In this document: positions 23,369 through 30,400 of the stretch, piece after piece | How the letters are laid out: every line of letters starts with the position of its first letter | How positions within the stretch are numbered: the stretch's first letter is position 1 | From: Pseudomonadota bacterium | GTDB taxonomy: Bacteria; Pseudomonadota; Alphaproteobacteria; Rhizobiales; Rhizobiaceae | Assembly: GCA_023451735.1 (NCBI GenBank) | Contig: JAEXYH010000070.1 | Span: 1 to 38,694, forward strand | Direction of reading: 5' to 3' | Length of the DNA stretch: 38,694 nt | Notes under the pieces: generated by a model | What the model saw: the letters and a program-made list of their open reading frames with translations, nothing else | Told to the model about the DNA's origin: nothing | Database searches by the model: none | Made by a program: the position numbers and the translations under genes

Positions 23369-24868
23369 ATGACCGACACGACGAAGACCGAAACCGCCCT
23401 TTCCTCCGACGCCACCGAAGTGCGCCGCCAGAAACTTGCCAAGCTGCGCGAAACCGTCGGCGACGTTTATCCGGCGCATTTTCACCGCACCATGACCAAC
23501 GCGGAACTGGCCGGGAAATATGAAAGCCTGGAGCCGGATACCGAAACTCAGGATGTCGTTACTGTAGCCGGCCGCGTCTATTCCTCGCGTAATTCCGGCA
23601 TGTTCATGGACATCCATGACGCATCCGGAAAAATCCAGATCTTCTCCCACAAGGATGTCACGCCGGAGGAAGCGCGCAACATGCTGCCGCTGATCGACCT
23701 AGGTGACATCATCGGCGTTACCGGCACCGTCCGCCGCACCAAACGTGGCGAACTGTCGATCAATGCCAAAGAAATCACCATGCTGACAAAGACGCTGCTT
23801 CCGATGCCGGAAAAGTGGCACGGCGTCTCCGACATCGAGATCCGCTACCGCAAGCGTCATCTCGACATCATGACCAACGAGGAATCGAAGCTGCGCTTCC
23901 AGCAGCGCTCGAAGATCGTCTCCGGCATCCGCCACTTCATGGAGGGGGAGAATTTCCTCGAAGTCGAAACCCCGATGTTGCAGACGGTTTATGGCGGCGC
24001 CACCGCCGATCCGTTCAAGACCTTCCACAACACGCTGAAGCAGGACATGTACCTGCGCATCGCGCCGGAACTGTTTTTGAAGCGCACGCTGGTATCGGGC
24101 CTTTCCGACAAGGTCTTCGAGATCAATCGCAACTTCCGCAACGAAGGCGTCTCCACCCGGCACAATCCTGAATTCACCATGCTGGAATGCTATTGGGCCT
24201 ATGCCGATTACGAGGACATCATGGCGTTGGTCGAGCGCCTGTTCGAAGGCCTCGCCACCTCCATCCACGGCACGCCGGACGTTACCTTCGGCGACAAGCA
24301 GATTTCCTTCAAGGGCCCGTTCAAGCGCGTGCCCATGCCCGATGCAGTCAAGGAAGTTACCGGAATCGACTTCCTCAGCATCAAGACCGACGAAGAAGCT
24401 CGCGCTGCTGCCAAGGCCGCCGGTTTCGAAGTCGAGAAGGACTGGACCTGGGGCGAATGCCTTGCCTTCATCTTCGAGGAGAAGGTCGAAGGAACGCTGA
24501 TCCAGCCGAGCCACGTCACCCATTTTCCGAAGGACATCTCGCCCTTTGCCAAGGAAGTGCCGGGGGAACCGCGCCTCGTCGAGCGTTTTGAAACCTATTG
24601 CAACGCCTGGGAAGTCGGCAATGCGTTTTCCGAACTGAATGACCCGGAAGAGCAGCGCAAGCGCATGGTCGAGCAGCTTGAACAGGCTCACGCCCGCGGC
24701 GAGAAGGACAAGCAGCTCGACGACGAGTTCCTCGACGCAATCGACCAGGGTATGCCGCCGGCTGGTGGCCTCGGCATCGGCGTCGACCGCCTCGTCATGC
24801 TCTTGACCAACGCCCCGTCCATCCGCGACGTCATCCTCTTCCCGGCGCGTCGTAACAAGGCGGATTGA
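23369..24868 (+). CDS. lysS: Lysyl-tRNA synthetase, class II
   Basis: A 499-residue class II synthetase. The N-terminal OB-fold (residues ~55-150, with VTVAGRVYSSRNSGMFMDIH and KIQIFSHKDV) binds the anticodon. Motif 2 is FEINRNFRNEGVSTRHNPEF with TMLECYWAYADY, and motif 3 is GGLGIGVDRLVMLL near the C-terminus. This class matters because some alphaproteobacteria use the unrelated class I enzyme instead. I chose ATG 23369 with AGGAATTGAACACG before it; the frame also opens at 23345 without support. It lies in the same direction as gltX, separated by a mosaic repeat. Confidence 0.97.
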   Translation: MTDTTKTETALSSDATEVRRQKLAKLRETVGDVYPAHFHRTMTNAELAGKYESLEPDTETQDVVTVAGRVYSSRNSGMFMDIHDASGKIQIFSHKDVTPEEARNMLPLIDLGDIIGVTGTVRRTKRGELSINAKEITMLTKTLLPMPEKWHGVSDIEIRYRKRHLDIMTNEESKLRFQQRSKIVSGIRHFMEGENFLEVETPMLQTVYGGATADPFKTFHNTLKQDMYLRIAPELFLKRTLVSGLSDKVFEINRNFRNEGVSTRHNPEFTMLECYWAYADYEDIMALVERLFEGLATSIHGTPDVTFGDKQISFKGPFKRVPMPDAVKEVTGIDFLSIKTDEEARAAAKAAGFEVEKDWTWGECLAFIFEEKVEGTLIQPSHVTHFPKDISPFAKEVPGEPRLVERFETYCNAWEVGNAFSELNDPEEQRKRMVEQLEQAHARGEKDKQLDDEFLDAIDQGMPPAGGLGIGVDRLVMLLTNAPSIRDVILFPARRNKAD

Positions 24869-24906
24869 GGAATTGAGGGGGCTTTCGGGCCCCTCACTGG
24901 CGATAT

Positions 24907-24976
24907 CTCTCCCCTTGTGGGAGAGGTTACAAAATCACGATCTTAGCTAAAGGCTAAGTCTCAAATTTTGTTGGTG
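24907..24976. repeat. Imperfect palindromic intergenic repeat of rhizobial type
   Basis: CTCTCCC (24907-24913) and GGGAGAG (24919-24925) form a perfect hairpin. It is followed by a long imperfect palindrome in which TTACAAAATCACGATCTTAG (from 24927) faces GCTAAGTCTCAAATTTTGTT around an AGGCT centre. From memory, the CTCTCCCCTTGTGGGAGAG block followed by an ACAAAAT palindrome is common in rhizobial intergenic DNA. It lies between lysS and the convergent hypothetical gene and could also act as a terminator. Confidence 0.6.
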
Positions 24977-24996
24977 AAGGGATTACGCCCCAACCT

Positions 24997-26142
24997 TCAA
25001 TGCGCAGGCTTGGCACCATCCGCCTCAGGGGCTGCCTGCTGCGCCCGGAATTTTTCCAGCCACGCGGCGCCAGCTGCGTCGGCAGGGTTTTCCCCCGCAG
25101 GTGCGGCCTGTGACCCGGAATGCACATCCGCTTGTGCAGCCTCCGGAGCAGCGCCCTGCTCGCCTTCGCTCTCGGCGGCGGTCCCCGAATGGATCTCGTT
25201 GGCGGCATCCGACTTCGACCAGCCCTTGCCGCCCTCGGCGGTGGTTCTCGGTTCACGCGCGGGTTCTGCGGATTCTGTTGCATGTTGAACGTCAGCCTTG
25301 GCTTCCGTCTGCGCCGAGGCGGGCTTTTCTTCGCCCTGATCCGAACCGCCGCGATTGGCAGCAGCTTCCTGTTTCGCGCCGAAAACCATGTCGGTAATTG
25401 AGCTCAGGAAACCACCGCTTTCAGCCGCGGCAACCTCTTCGCCCTTGCCTTCTGTCTCACTGCCGGCGCCTTCGCCTGCAGGCTCTGCGCCATGTCCGGA
25501 AGCCTTCTCGCCGCCAGCGGCTGGCGCTCCATGTCCGGCCGCAGCTTTCGGCTCAGCCTTGGCTGCCTCGCTGCCTTCGGGAAGAGACGGATCGAGACAG
25601 TCGGCCTTGTCGGTCAGATGCGCCTCGAGATGCTCGATATCCTCCACCGGAAGGTCGACGCGCATGCCGTAGAAATGGCCGTTGGCGCCCGGCGCGCCGT
25701 CGAGATAATAACCGGAGTAACTTTCTGTCTGCGCTCCCGCCGGCATCTTGGCCGGCTCCGGAATATAGACGACCTGCGCAGCAATCGCCCGACCGCGCAT
25801 ATCCGCTGGATCCTTGGGTCCGGCACTATCGATCATCGCGACCTGAACGAGACCGGCCTTTTCCTTTTCCTGCACGGCACGCGCCACGCGCAAGGCTGTC
25901 TTCAACCGCGCGATACCGTCACCGCCCTGGTCGCTGGTCACGTATTTGCGCACCCAGATACTCCCGTCCCGGCGCATCTTCTGTGTCTGCAGCGTCGTGC
26001 AGGTCAATCCGTTGATGTCACGATAGGAAGGACCCAGGATCTTGTCGGTTCCGATCAGCACCGCTGCCGAACCGCTCGCGCCGCAAAGCACAAGTACGCC
26101 GCTGAGAAGGAACACGAACTTCTTCGACAGCCGGATCTTCAT
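24997..26142 (-). CDS. Uncharacterised membrane-anchored protein with long low-complexity tail
   Basis: A 381-residue protein with an N-terminal anchor or signal (VFLLSGVLVLCGASGSAAVL). Residues ~30-190 form a compact domain: ILGPSYRDINGLTCTTLQTQ, an RDGSIWVRKYVTSDQGGDG segment, VARAVQEKEKAGLVQVAMID, then AAQVVYIPEPAK and the YSGYYLDGAPG block. The last ~190 residues are Ala/Glu/Gly/Pro/Lys-rich, with an ITDMVFGAKQEAAAN insert, and look disordered. I recognise no known family; it may be a conserved rhizobial exported protein. The ATG at 26142 has a weak ribosome site. Its 5' end shares a divergent region with sitA that holds Mur-box-like sites, so manganese control is possible but unproven. 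Confidence 0.75.
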   Translation of the reverse strand: MKIRLSKKFVFLLSGVLVLCGASGSAAVLIGTDKILGPSYRDINGLTCTTLQTQKMRRDGSIWVRKYVTSDQGGDGIARLKTALRVARAVQEKEKAGLVQVAMIDSAGPKDPADMRGRAIAAQVVYIPEPAKMPAGAQTESYSGYYLDGAPGANGHFYGMRVDLPVEDIEHLEAHLTDKADCLDPSLPEGSEAAKAEPKAAAGHGAPAAGGEKASGHGAEPAGEGAGSETEGKGEEVAAAESGGFLSSITDMVFGAKQEAAANRGGSDQGEEKPASAQTEAKADVQHATESAEPAREPRTTAEGGKGWSKSDAANEIHSGTAAESEGEQGAAPEAAQADVHSGSQAAPAGENPADAAGAAWLEKFRAQQAAPEADGAKPAH

Positions 26143-26279
26143 TTGCCAACACCCGGCATACTCAAACTCCAGTTACGCAATACAACAATAGAATTATGGG
26201 GAGCATATTCGCCCAATCTTATTGAAGAAACTTTAAGCGGTTTTGTCAGGCCCCGTGCCAAACCGGGATTCCAAACTTA

Positions 26280-26296
26280 TTGCGAATGATTTGCAA
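26280..26296. promoter_or_regulatory. Mur-box-like operator, upstream copy
   Basis: TTGCGAATGATTTGCAA is a 17-bp near-perfect palindrome (seven of eight pairs). An identical copy lies at 26333-26349. In R. leguminosarum two Mur-responsive sequences control sitABCD; this pair, directly before sitA, fits that system. Confidence 0.75.
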
Positions 26297-26301
26297 TAGC
26301 G

Positions 26302-26329
26302 TTGACAGATCGATTTTTGCCGCTAGGTT
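26302..26329 (+). promoter_or_regulatory. sitABCD promoter
   Basis: TTGACA (26302-26307) and TAGGTT (26324-26329) are spaced by 16 bp, with transcription expected near 26336. The two Mur-box-like sites flank it exactly, so a bound repressor would cover both sides of the promoter. Confidence 0.55.
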
Positions 26330-26332
26330 AAA

Positions 26333-26349
26333 TTGCGAATGATTTGCAA
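26333..26349. promoter_or_regulatory. Mur-box-like operator, downstream copy
   Basis: TTGCGAATGATTTGCAA, identical to the copy at 26280-26296 and 53 bp away. It overlaps the expected start of transcription and ends 20 bp before the sitA ATG, so binding would block transcription directly. Confidence 0.75.
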
Positions 26350-26368
26350 CAGCAATAACGGATCACGT

Positions 26369-27268
26369 ATGTCGTTTCTGAGAATTGCATGCCTTGGTAC
26401 CGGCCTGCTCGCCGGCTTGATTAGCCTGCCCTTCGCCGCTCAGGCCCAGGAAAAGCCGAAGGTCGTAACCACCTTCACAATCATCGCCGACATGGCGAAG
26501 AACGTCGCCGGTGATGCCGCTGATGTCGAAAGCATCACCAAGCCCGGCGCAGAGATCCACAATTACCAGCCGACGCCGCGCGACCTCCTGCGCGCCCGTG
26601 ACGCAGACCTCGTGCTCCGCAATGGCCTCAATCTCGAGCTCTGGTTCGAACGTTTTCTGAAAAATCTCGGAGATGTGAAAAACGTCACCGTTTCCGATGG
26701 CATCACACCCATGGCGATCGCCGGCGGTGCCTATCAGGGCAAGCCTAATCCGCACTCCTGGATGTCGCCGGAAAATGCCGTCATCTATGTCGAGAACATC
26801 CGCAAGGGCCTGACCGAGATCGACCCGGCCAATGCCGAAACTTATGCCGCCAACGCCAAGGTCTATACGGACAAGATACGCGCGCAGGCTCAGCCGATTC
26901 GTGACGAACTGGCGAAACTGCCGGAAAATCACCGCTGGCTGGTCACCAGCGAAGGCGCCTTCTCCTATCTCGCCCGGGACTTCGGCCTGAAGGAGCTTTA
27001 TCTCTGGCCGGTCAATGCCGACAGCCAAGGCACGCCGCAGCAAGTTCGCGCCGTCATCGATGCCATGCGCGAGCATGGTGTGAAGGTCATATTTTCCGAA
27101 AGCACCGTATCCGACAAGCCGGCCAAACAGGTCGCATCCGAAACCGGCGCAACTTATGGCGGGGTCCTTTACGTGGACTCGCTGAGCGAGGCGGATGGCC
27201 CGGTCCCGACTTATCTCGATCTCCTGCGCGTCACCTCCGAGACAATCGCGAAAGGTCTTGCGCAATGA
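26369..27268 (+). CDS. sitA: Manganese/iron ABC transporter binding protein SitA
   Basis: A 299-residue cluster A-I metal-binding protein. The signal peptide ends near residue 27 (FAAQAQEKP). The four metal ligands can be assigned by alignment with the family: His64 (AEIHNYQPTPRDLL), His129 (PNPHSWMSP), Glu195 (VTSEGAFSYLARDFG) and Asp270 (LYVDSLSEADGP). There is no His-rich loop of the zinc-binding ZnuA type, which favours manganese. The start at 26369 is chosen because an upstream frame from 26333 would run through the second Mur-box-like site. It is the first gene of sitABCD; the next start overlaps its stop by 4 bp. Confidence 0.95.
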   Translation: MSFLRIACLGTGLLAGLISLPFAAQAQEKPKVVTTFTIIADMAKNVAGDAADVESITKPGAEIHNYQPTPRDLLRARDADLVLRNGLNLELWFERFLKNLGDVKNVTVSDGITPMAIAGGAYQGKPNPHSWMSPENAVIYVENIRKGLTEIDPANAETYAANAKVYTDKIRAQAQPIRDELAKLPENHRWLVTSEGAFSYLARDFGLKELYLWPVNADSQGTPQQVRAVIDAMREHGVKVIFSESTVSDKPAKQVASETGATYGGVLYVDSLSEADGPVPTYLDLLRVTSETIAKGLAQ

Positions 27269-28176
27269 TGATGGGAAAGGTGAAACCGGCCACCATTGGT
27301 CTCAAGCTCGACGATATCAGCGTCGCCTATCGCAATGGCCACACAGCACTGAAACATGCCAGTTTCGAGGTGCCGAAAGGCACGATCACAGCACTTGTCG
27401 GCGTCAATGGCGCCGGCAAGTCGACGCTTTTCAAGGCCATCATGGGCTTTGTTACGCTCACCGAAGGCTCGGTCGAGATCCTTGGAATGCCCGCTCGAGA
27501 AGCGCTGAAAAAGAACCTCGTCGCCTATGTACCGCAATCGGAAGAGGTCGACTGGAACTTCCCGGTTCTGGTCGAGGACGTGGTGATGATGGGCCGCTAC
27601 GGCCACATGAATTTCCTCCGCATCCCGTCGCGGCGCGACCATGACATGGTCACCGAGGCGTTGAAGCGGGTGAACATGCTGGAATACCGCAAGCGGCAGA
27701 TCGGCGAACTCTCGGGCGGTCAGCGCAAGCGCGTTTTCCTCGCTCGCGCACTGGCGCAGGAAGGCCAGGTTATCCTGCTTGACGAGCCCTTCACCGGCGT
27801 TGACGTGACAACCGAGGAACAAATCATCGCCCTGTTGAAGGCTTTGCGTGACGAAGGCCGCGTCATGCTGGTCTCCACCCATAATCTCGGCAGCGTGCCG
27901 GATTTCTGCGACCGCACCGTCTTCGTCAAGGGCACCGTCATCGCCTATGGAAAAACGGCGGATACGTTCAATGAAGCCAATCTGGAAAAGGCTTTCGGTG
28001 GGGTGCTGCGCCACTTCATCCTTGGTGGTGCCGATCTGCATGACGACGAGGACCCGCGCCGCGTCAAGGTCATTACGGACGACGAACGCCCCTTCGTCAC
28101 CTACGGGAACGGCACCCAGAAAACCAAGGTGAAGAAAAAGAAGAAGGACGGCGTCAATGCTCCAGACGCTTCTTGA
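27265..28176 (+). CDS. sitB: Manganese/iron ABC transporter ATPase SitB
   Basis: A 303-residue ATPase with Walker A GVNGAGKSTLF, signature LSGGQRKRVFLARAL, Walker B VILLDEPFTGVD and switch His in VSTHNLGSVPDFC. The basic C-terminal tail (TKVKKKKKDGVN) is longer than in most homologues. The ATGATGATG start overlaps the sitA stop as ATGA, and its own 3' end overlaps sitC by 20 bp. This tight packing implies coupled translation and equal amounts of the parts. Confidence 0.95.
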   Translation: MMMGKVKPATIGLKLDDISVAYRNGHTALKHASFEVPKGTITALVGVNGAGKSTLFKAIMGFVTLTEGSVEILGMPAREALKKNLVAYVPQSEEVDWNFPVLVEDVVMMGRYGHMNFLRIPSRRDHDMVTEALKRVNMLEYRKRQIGELSGGQRKRVFLARALAQEGQVILLDEPFTGVDVTTEEQIIALLKALRDEGRVMLVSTHNLGSVPDFCDRTVFVKGTVIAYGKTADTFNEANLEKAFGGVLRHFILGGADLHDDEDPRRVKVITDDERPFVTYGNGTQKTKVKKKKKDGVNAPDAS

Positions 28177-29017
28177 ACCGTTCACCTACGGCTACATGCT
28201 GAACGCCATCTGGGTCTCCGCCCTGGTCGGCGGCGTCTGCGGTTTTCTTTCAGCTTATCTGATGCTGAAAGGCTGGTCGCTGATCGGCGATGCGCTCTCG
28301 CACTCCATCGTTCCTGGCGTCGCCGGCGCCTACATGCTCGGCCTGCCCTTCTCGATCGGCGCCTTCATGTCCGGCGGTCTTGCAGCACTCGCCATGCTTT
28401 TTTTGAACCAGCGAACGCGCCTGAAGGAAGACGCCATCATCGGCCTGATCTTCACCTCCTTCTTCGGGCTTGGCCTGTTCATGGTGTCGTTGTCGCCGAC
28501 CTCGGTCGATATCCAGACCATCGTCATGGGCAATGTGCTCGCCATCAGCCCCGGTGACACGCTGCAGCTCGTCATCATCGGCACTGTCAGCCTCATCGTC
28601 CTGACGCTGAAATGGAAGGACCTGATGGTCGCCTTCTTCGACGAAAACCACGCCCGCACAATCGGACTGAGACCCGATGCGCTGAAGGTGATGTTCTTCG
28701 CCCTGCTCGCCGCCTCCACGGTCGCCGCCATGCAGACCGTCGGCGCCTTCCTCGTCATCGCCATGGTGGTAACACCCGGCGCAACCGCCTATCTGCTCAC
28801 CGACCGGTTCCAGCGCGTCATCCTTATGGCGCTTGGCATCGGTGCAGCGACAAGCTTCCTCGGCGCTTATCTCTCCTACTTCCTCGATGGCGCAACCGGC
28901 GGCATCATCGTTGTGCTGCAGACGGTCATTTTCCTCATCGCCTTCGTTTTCGCGCCCAAGCACGGCATGCTCGCCGCCCGCCGCCGCGTGAGGGCATCGC
29001 TGGAGGAAGCAGCATGA
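28157..29017 (+). CDS. sitC: Manganese/iron ABC transporter permease SitC
   Basis: A 286-residue ABC-3 permease with about eight spans. Typical stretches are CGFLSAYLMLKGWSLIGDAL, SHSIVPGVAGAYMLGLPFSI and FDENHARTIGLRPDALKVMF, followed by VGAFLVIAMVVTPGATAYLL. It begins inside the end of sitB (20-bp overlap) and ends in an ATGA overlap with sitD. With SitD it forms the membrane channel. Confidence 0.95.
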   Translation: MLQTLLEPFTYGYMLNAIWVSALVGGVCGFLSAYLMLKGWSLIGDALSHSIVPGVAGAYMLGLPFSIGAFMSGGLAALAMLFLNQRTRLKEDAIIGLIFTSFFGLGLFMVSLSPTSVDIQTIVMGNVLAISPGDTLQLVIIGTVSLIVLTLKWKDLMVAFFDENHARTIGLRPDALKVMFFALLAASTVAAMQTVGAFLVIAMVVTPGATAYLLTDRFQRVILMALGIGAATSFLGAYLSYFLDGATGGIIVVLQTVIFLIAFVFAPKHGMLAARRRVRASLEEAA

Positions 29018-29847
29018 GCGACTTCATCGACCTCCTCCTGTTTCCCTTCCAGATCGATTTCATGCAGACCGCATTTGCGGTGACACTGATGATCGCGTTG
29101 CCGATGGCAATCCTCTCCTGTTTCCTCGTGCTGAAGGGCTGGTCGCTGATGGGCGACGCGGTTTCCCACGCCGTCCTGCCGGGCGTCGTCATCGCCTATA
29201 TGCTGGCGATCCCCTTCTCGATCGGCGCCTTCATCGCCGGCATGGTCTGCGCGCTCGCGACCGGCTTCCTCAAGGAAAACAGCCGCATCAAGGAAGACAC
29301 GGTGCTTGGCATCGTCTTTTCCGGCATGTTCGGCCTTGGACTGGTTCTTTACGTCAACGTCCAGGCCGACGTCCATCTCGACCACATCCTGTTCGGCGAC
29401 ATGCTCGGCATACTGCCGCAAGACCTGATCGAGACGACGCTGATCGCGATTGCCTCCACCATCTTCCTTGTCATCTTCCGCAAGGACCTGCTGGTGCATG
29501 CCTTCGACGAGCAGCATGCCAAGGCAATCGGCCTGCCGACCCGCCTGTTACACTACGGCCTGCTTGCCGTCCTGTCGTTGACGGTTGTCGGAGCCTTGAA
29601 AGCAATCGGCATCATCCTCTCGGTGGCGCTTCTGATCGCCCCTGGCGCCATCGCCTTCCTGCTCACCCGCCGCTTCACCGCCATGCTCATCACGGCGGTC
29701 GCGGTGGCACTCGGCTGCTCGCTCGGCGGCATCTATCTGAGCTTCTTCCTCGATAGTGCCCCCGCCCCCACCATCGTGCTGCTGATGACGGCGACCTTCA
29801 TCGTGACCTTCATCCGCACCATGCTCGCTTCCCGCGCCGCGGCCTGA
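29014..29847 (+). CDS. sitD: Manganese/iron ABC transporter permease SitD
   Basis: A 277-residue ABC-3 permease, paralogous to SitC: CFLVLKGWSLMGDAVSHAVL, PGVVIAYMLAIPFSIGAFIA, FDEQHAKAIGLPTRLLHYGL and IGIILSVALLIAPGAIAFLL align with the same regions. The ATG at 29014 overlaps the sitC stop; a longer frame to 28612 is only an open reading frame across sitC. A GC-rich palindrome (29837-29858: CCGCGGCCTGA against TCAGGTCGCGG) straddles the stop and may slow read-through to the MarR gene. Confidence 0.95.
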   Translation: MSDFIDLLLFPFQIDFMQTAFAVTLMIALPMAILSCFLVLKGWSLMGDAVSHAVLPGVVIAYMLAIPFSIGAFIAGMVCALATGFLKENSRIKEDTVLGIVFSGMFGLGLVLYVNVQADVHLDHILFGDMLGILPQDLIETTLIAIASTIFLVIFRKDLLVHAFDEQHAKAIGLPTRLLHYGLLAVLSLTVVGALKAIGIILSVALLIAPGAIAFLLTRRFTAMLITAVAVALGCSLGGIYLSFFLDSAPAPTIVLLMTATFIVTFIRTMLASRAAA

Positions 29848-29856
29848 TCAGGTCGC

Positions 29857-29868
29857 GGGTATATACCC
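29857..29868. promoter_or_regulatory. MarR-type operator, distal copy
   Basis: GGGTATATACCC, a perfect 12-bp palindrome, identical to 29889-29900 and 32 bp away (about three helical turns). It lies 40 bp before the MarR start. A related GGGTAGATACCC lies before the MFS gene. Confidence 0.7.
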
Positions 29869-29888
29869 ACTTGCATAACGGAAATTCC

Positions 29889-29900
29889 GGGTATATACCC
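29889..29900. promoter_or_regulatory. MarR-type operator on the -10 box
   Basis: GGGTATATACCC. The TATATA inside it (29892-29897) is the best -10 box for the MarR gene. It ends only seven bases before the ATG at 29908, so the transcript would have almost no leader and the repressor would sit on the start of transcription. Confidence 0.7.
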
Positions 29901-29907
29901 ATGGCCA

Positions 29908-30309
29908 ATGTCAAACGATACGTGCCACTGCATCCTGCTGCGCAAGGCGACCCGCAAGGTCTCGTCCTATTATGACGAGGCGCTGGCCCCGCTTGGCGTC
30001 AATATCGGCCAGTTCAGTTTGCTGAGAAACATCCGCAGGATGGAGCCGGTATCGCTGACGGATCTGGCGCAGAGGGTCGAGTTGGACCGTTCCACCGTCG
30101 GCCGCAATGCCAAGGTGCTGGAGCGGATGGAACTGGTTACCATCGGCCACGGCGAGGATCAGCGTGAAGCGGTGCTGACGATCGCGCCGAAAGGCCGCGA
30201 AATACTGGAAAAGGGCGCACCTCTCTGGGATGGCGTGCAGGACGATATCGAGGCTCGTCTCGGACACGAAAAAGCACGGCAGTTGCAGGACCTTCTCGCG
30301 GAGCTCTGA
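29908..30309 (+). CDS. MarR-family transcriptional regulator
   Basis: A 133-residue MarR repressor. The winged helix reads FSLLRNIRRMEPVSLTDLAQ, RVELDRSTVGRNAKVLERME and LVTIGHGEDQREAVLTIAPK, with dimerisation helices at both ends. CHCILLRKATRK near the N-terminus has two Cys residues (C6, C8); in related regulators such Cys can sense oxidants, but this is not shown here. There is no ribosome site, since the operator and -10 lie directly before the ATG, which suggests a nearly leaderless mRNA. Operators before this gene and before the MFS gene at 30401 suggest that it controls both. Confidence 0.92.
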   Translation: MSNDTCHCILLRKATRKVSSYYDEALAPLGVNIGQFSLLRNIRRMEPVSLTDLAQRVELDRSTVGRNAKVLERMELVTIGHGEDQREAVLTIAPKGREILEKGAPLWDGVQDDIEARLGHEKARQLQDLLAEL

Positions 30310-30328
30310 TTTTTTGAACAGGATACAC

Positions 30329-30358
30329 GTATCTACCCGCTAATGCGGGTAGATACCC
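30329..30358. promoter_or_regulatory. MarR-type operator and hairpin before the MFS gene
   Basis: GTATCTACCCGC (30329-30340) and GCGGGTAGATAC (30345-30356) form a perfect 12-bp inverted repeat with a TAAT centre. The right half includes GGGTAGATACCC (30347-30358), one base pair off the operators at 29857 and 29889. It lies 42 bp before the MFS start. It could act as a double operator and as a hairpin ending the MarR message. Confidence 0.65.
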
Positions 30359-30400
30359 TCAAAATACGACTGCATTTGCGAAAAACCAAGGGGATCAAGA

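Noticed and set aside
26333..26368. sitA start at 26333
   Set aside because: This would make the second Mur-box-like site coding and put 12 polar residues before the signal peptide.
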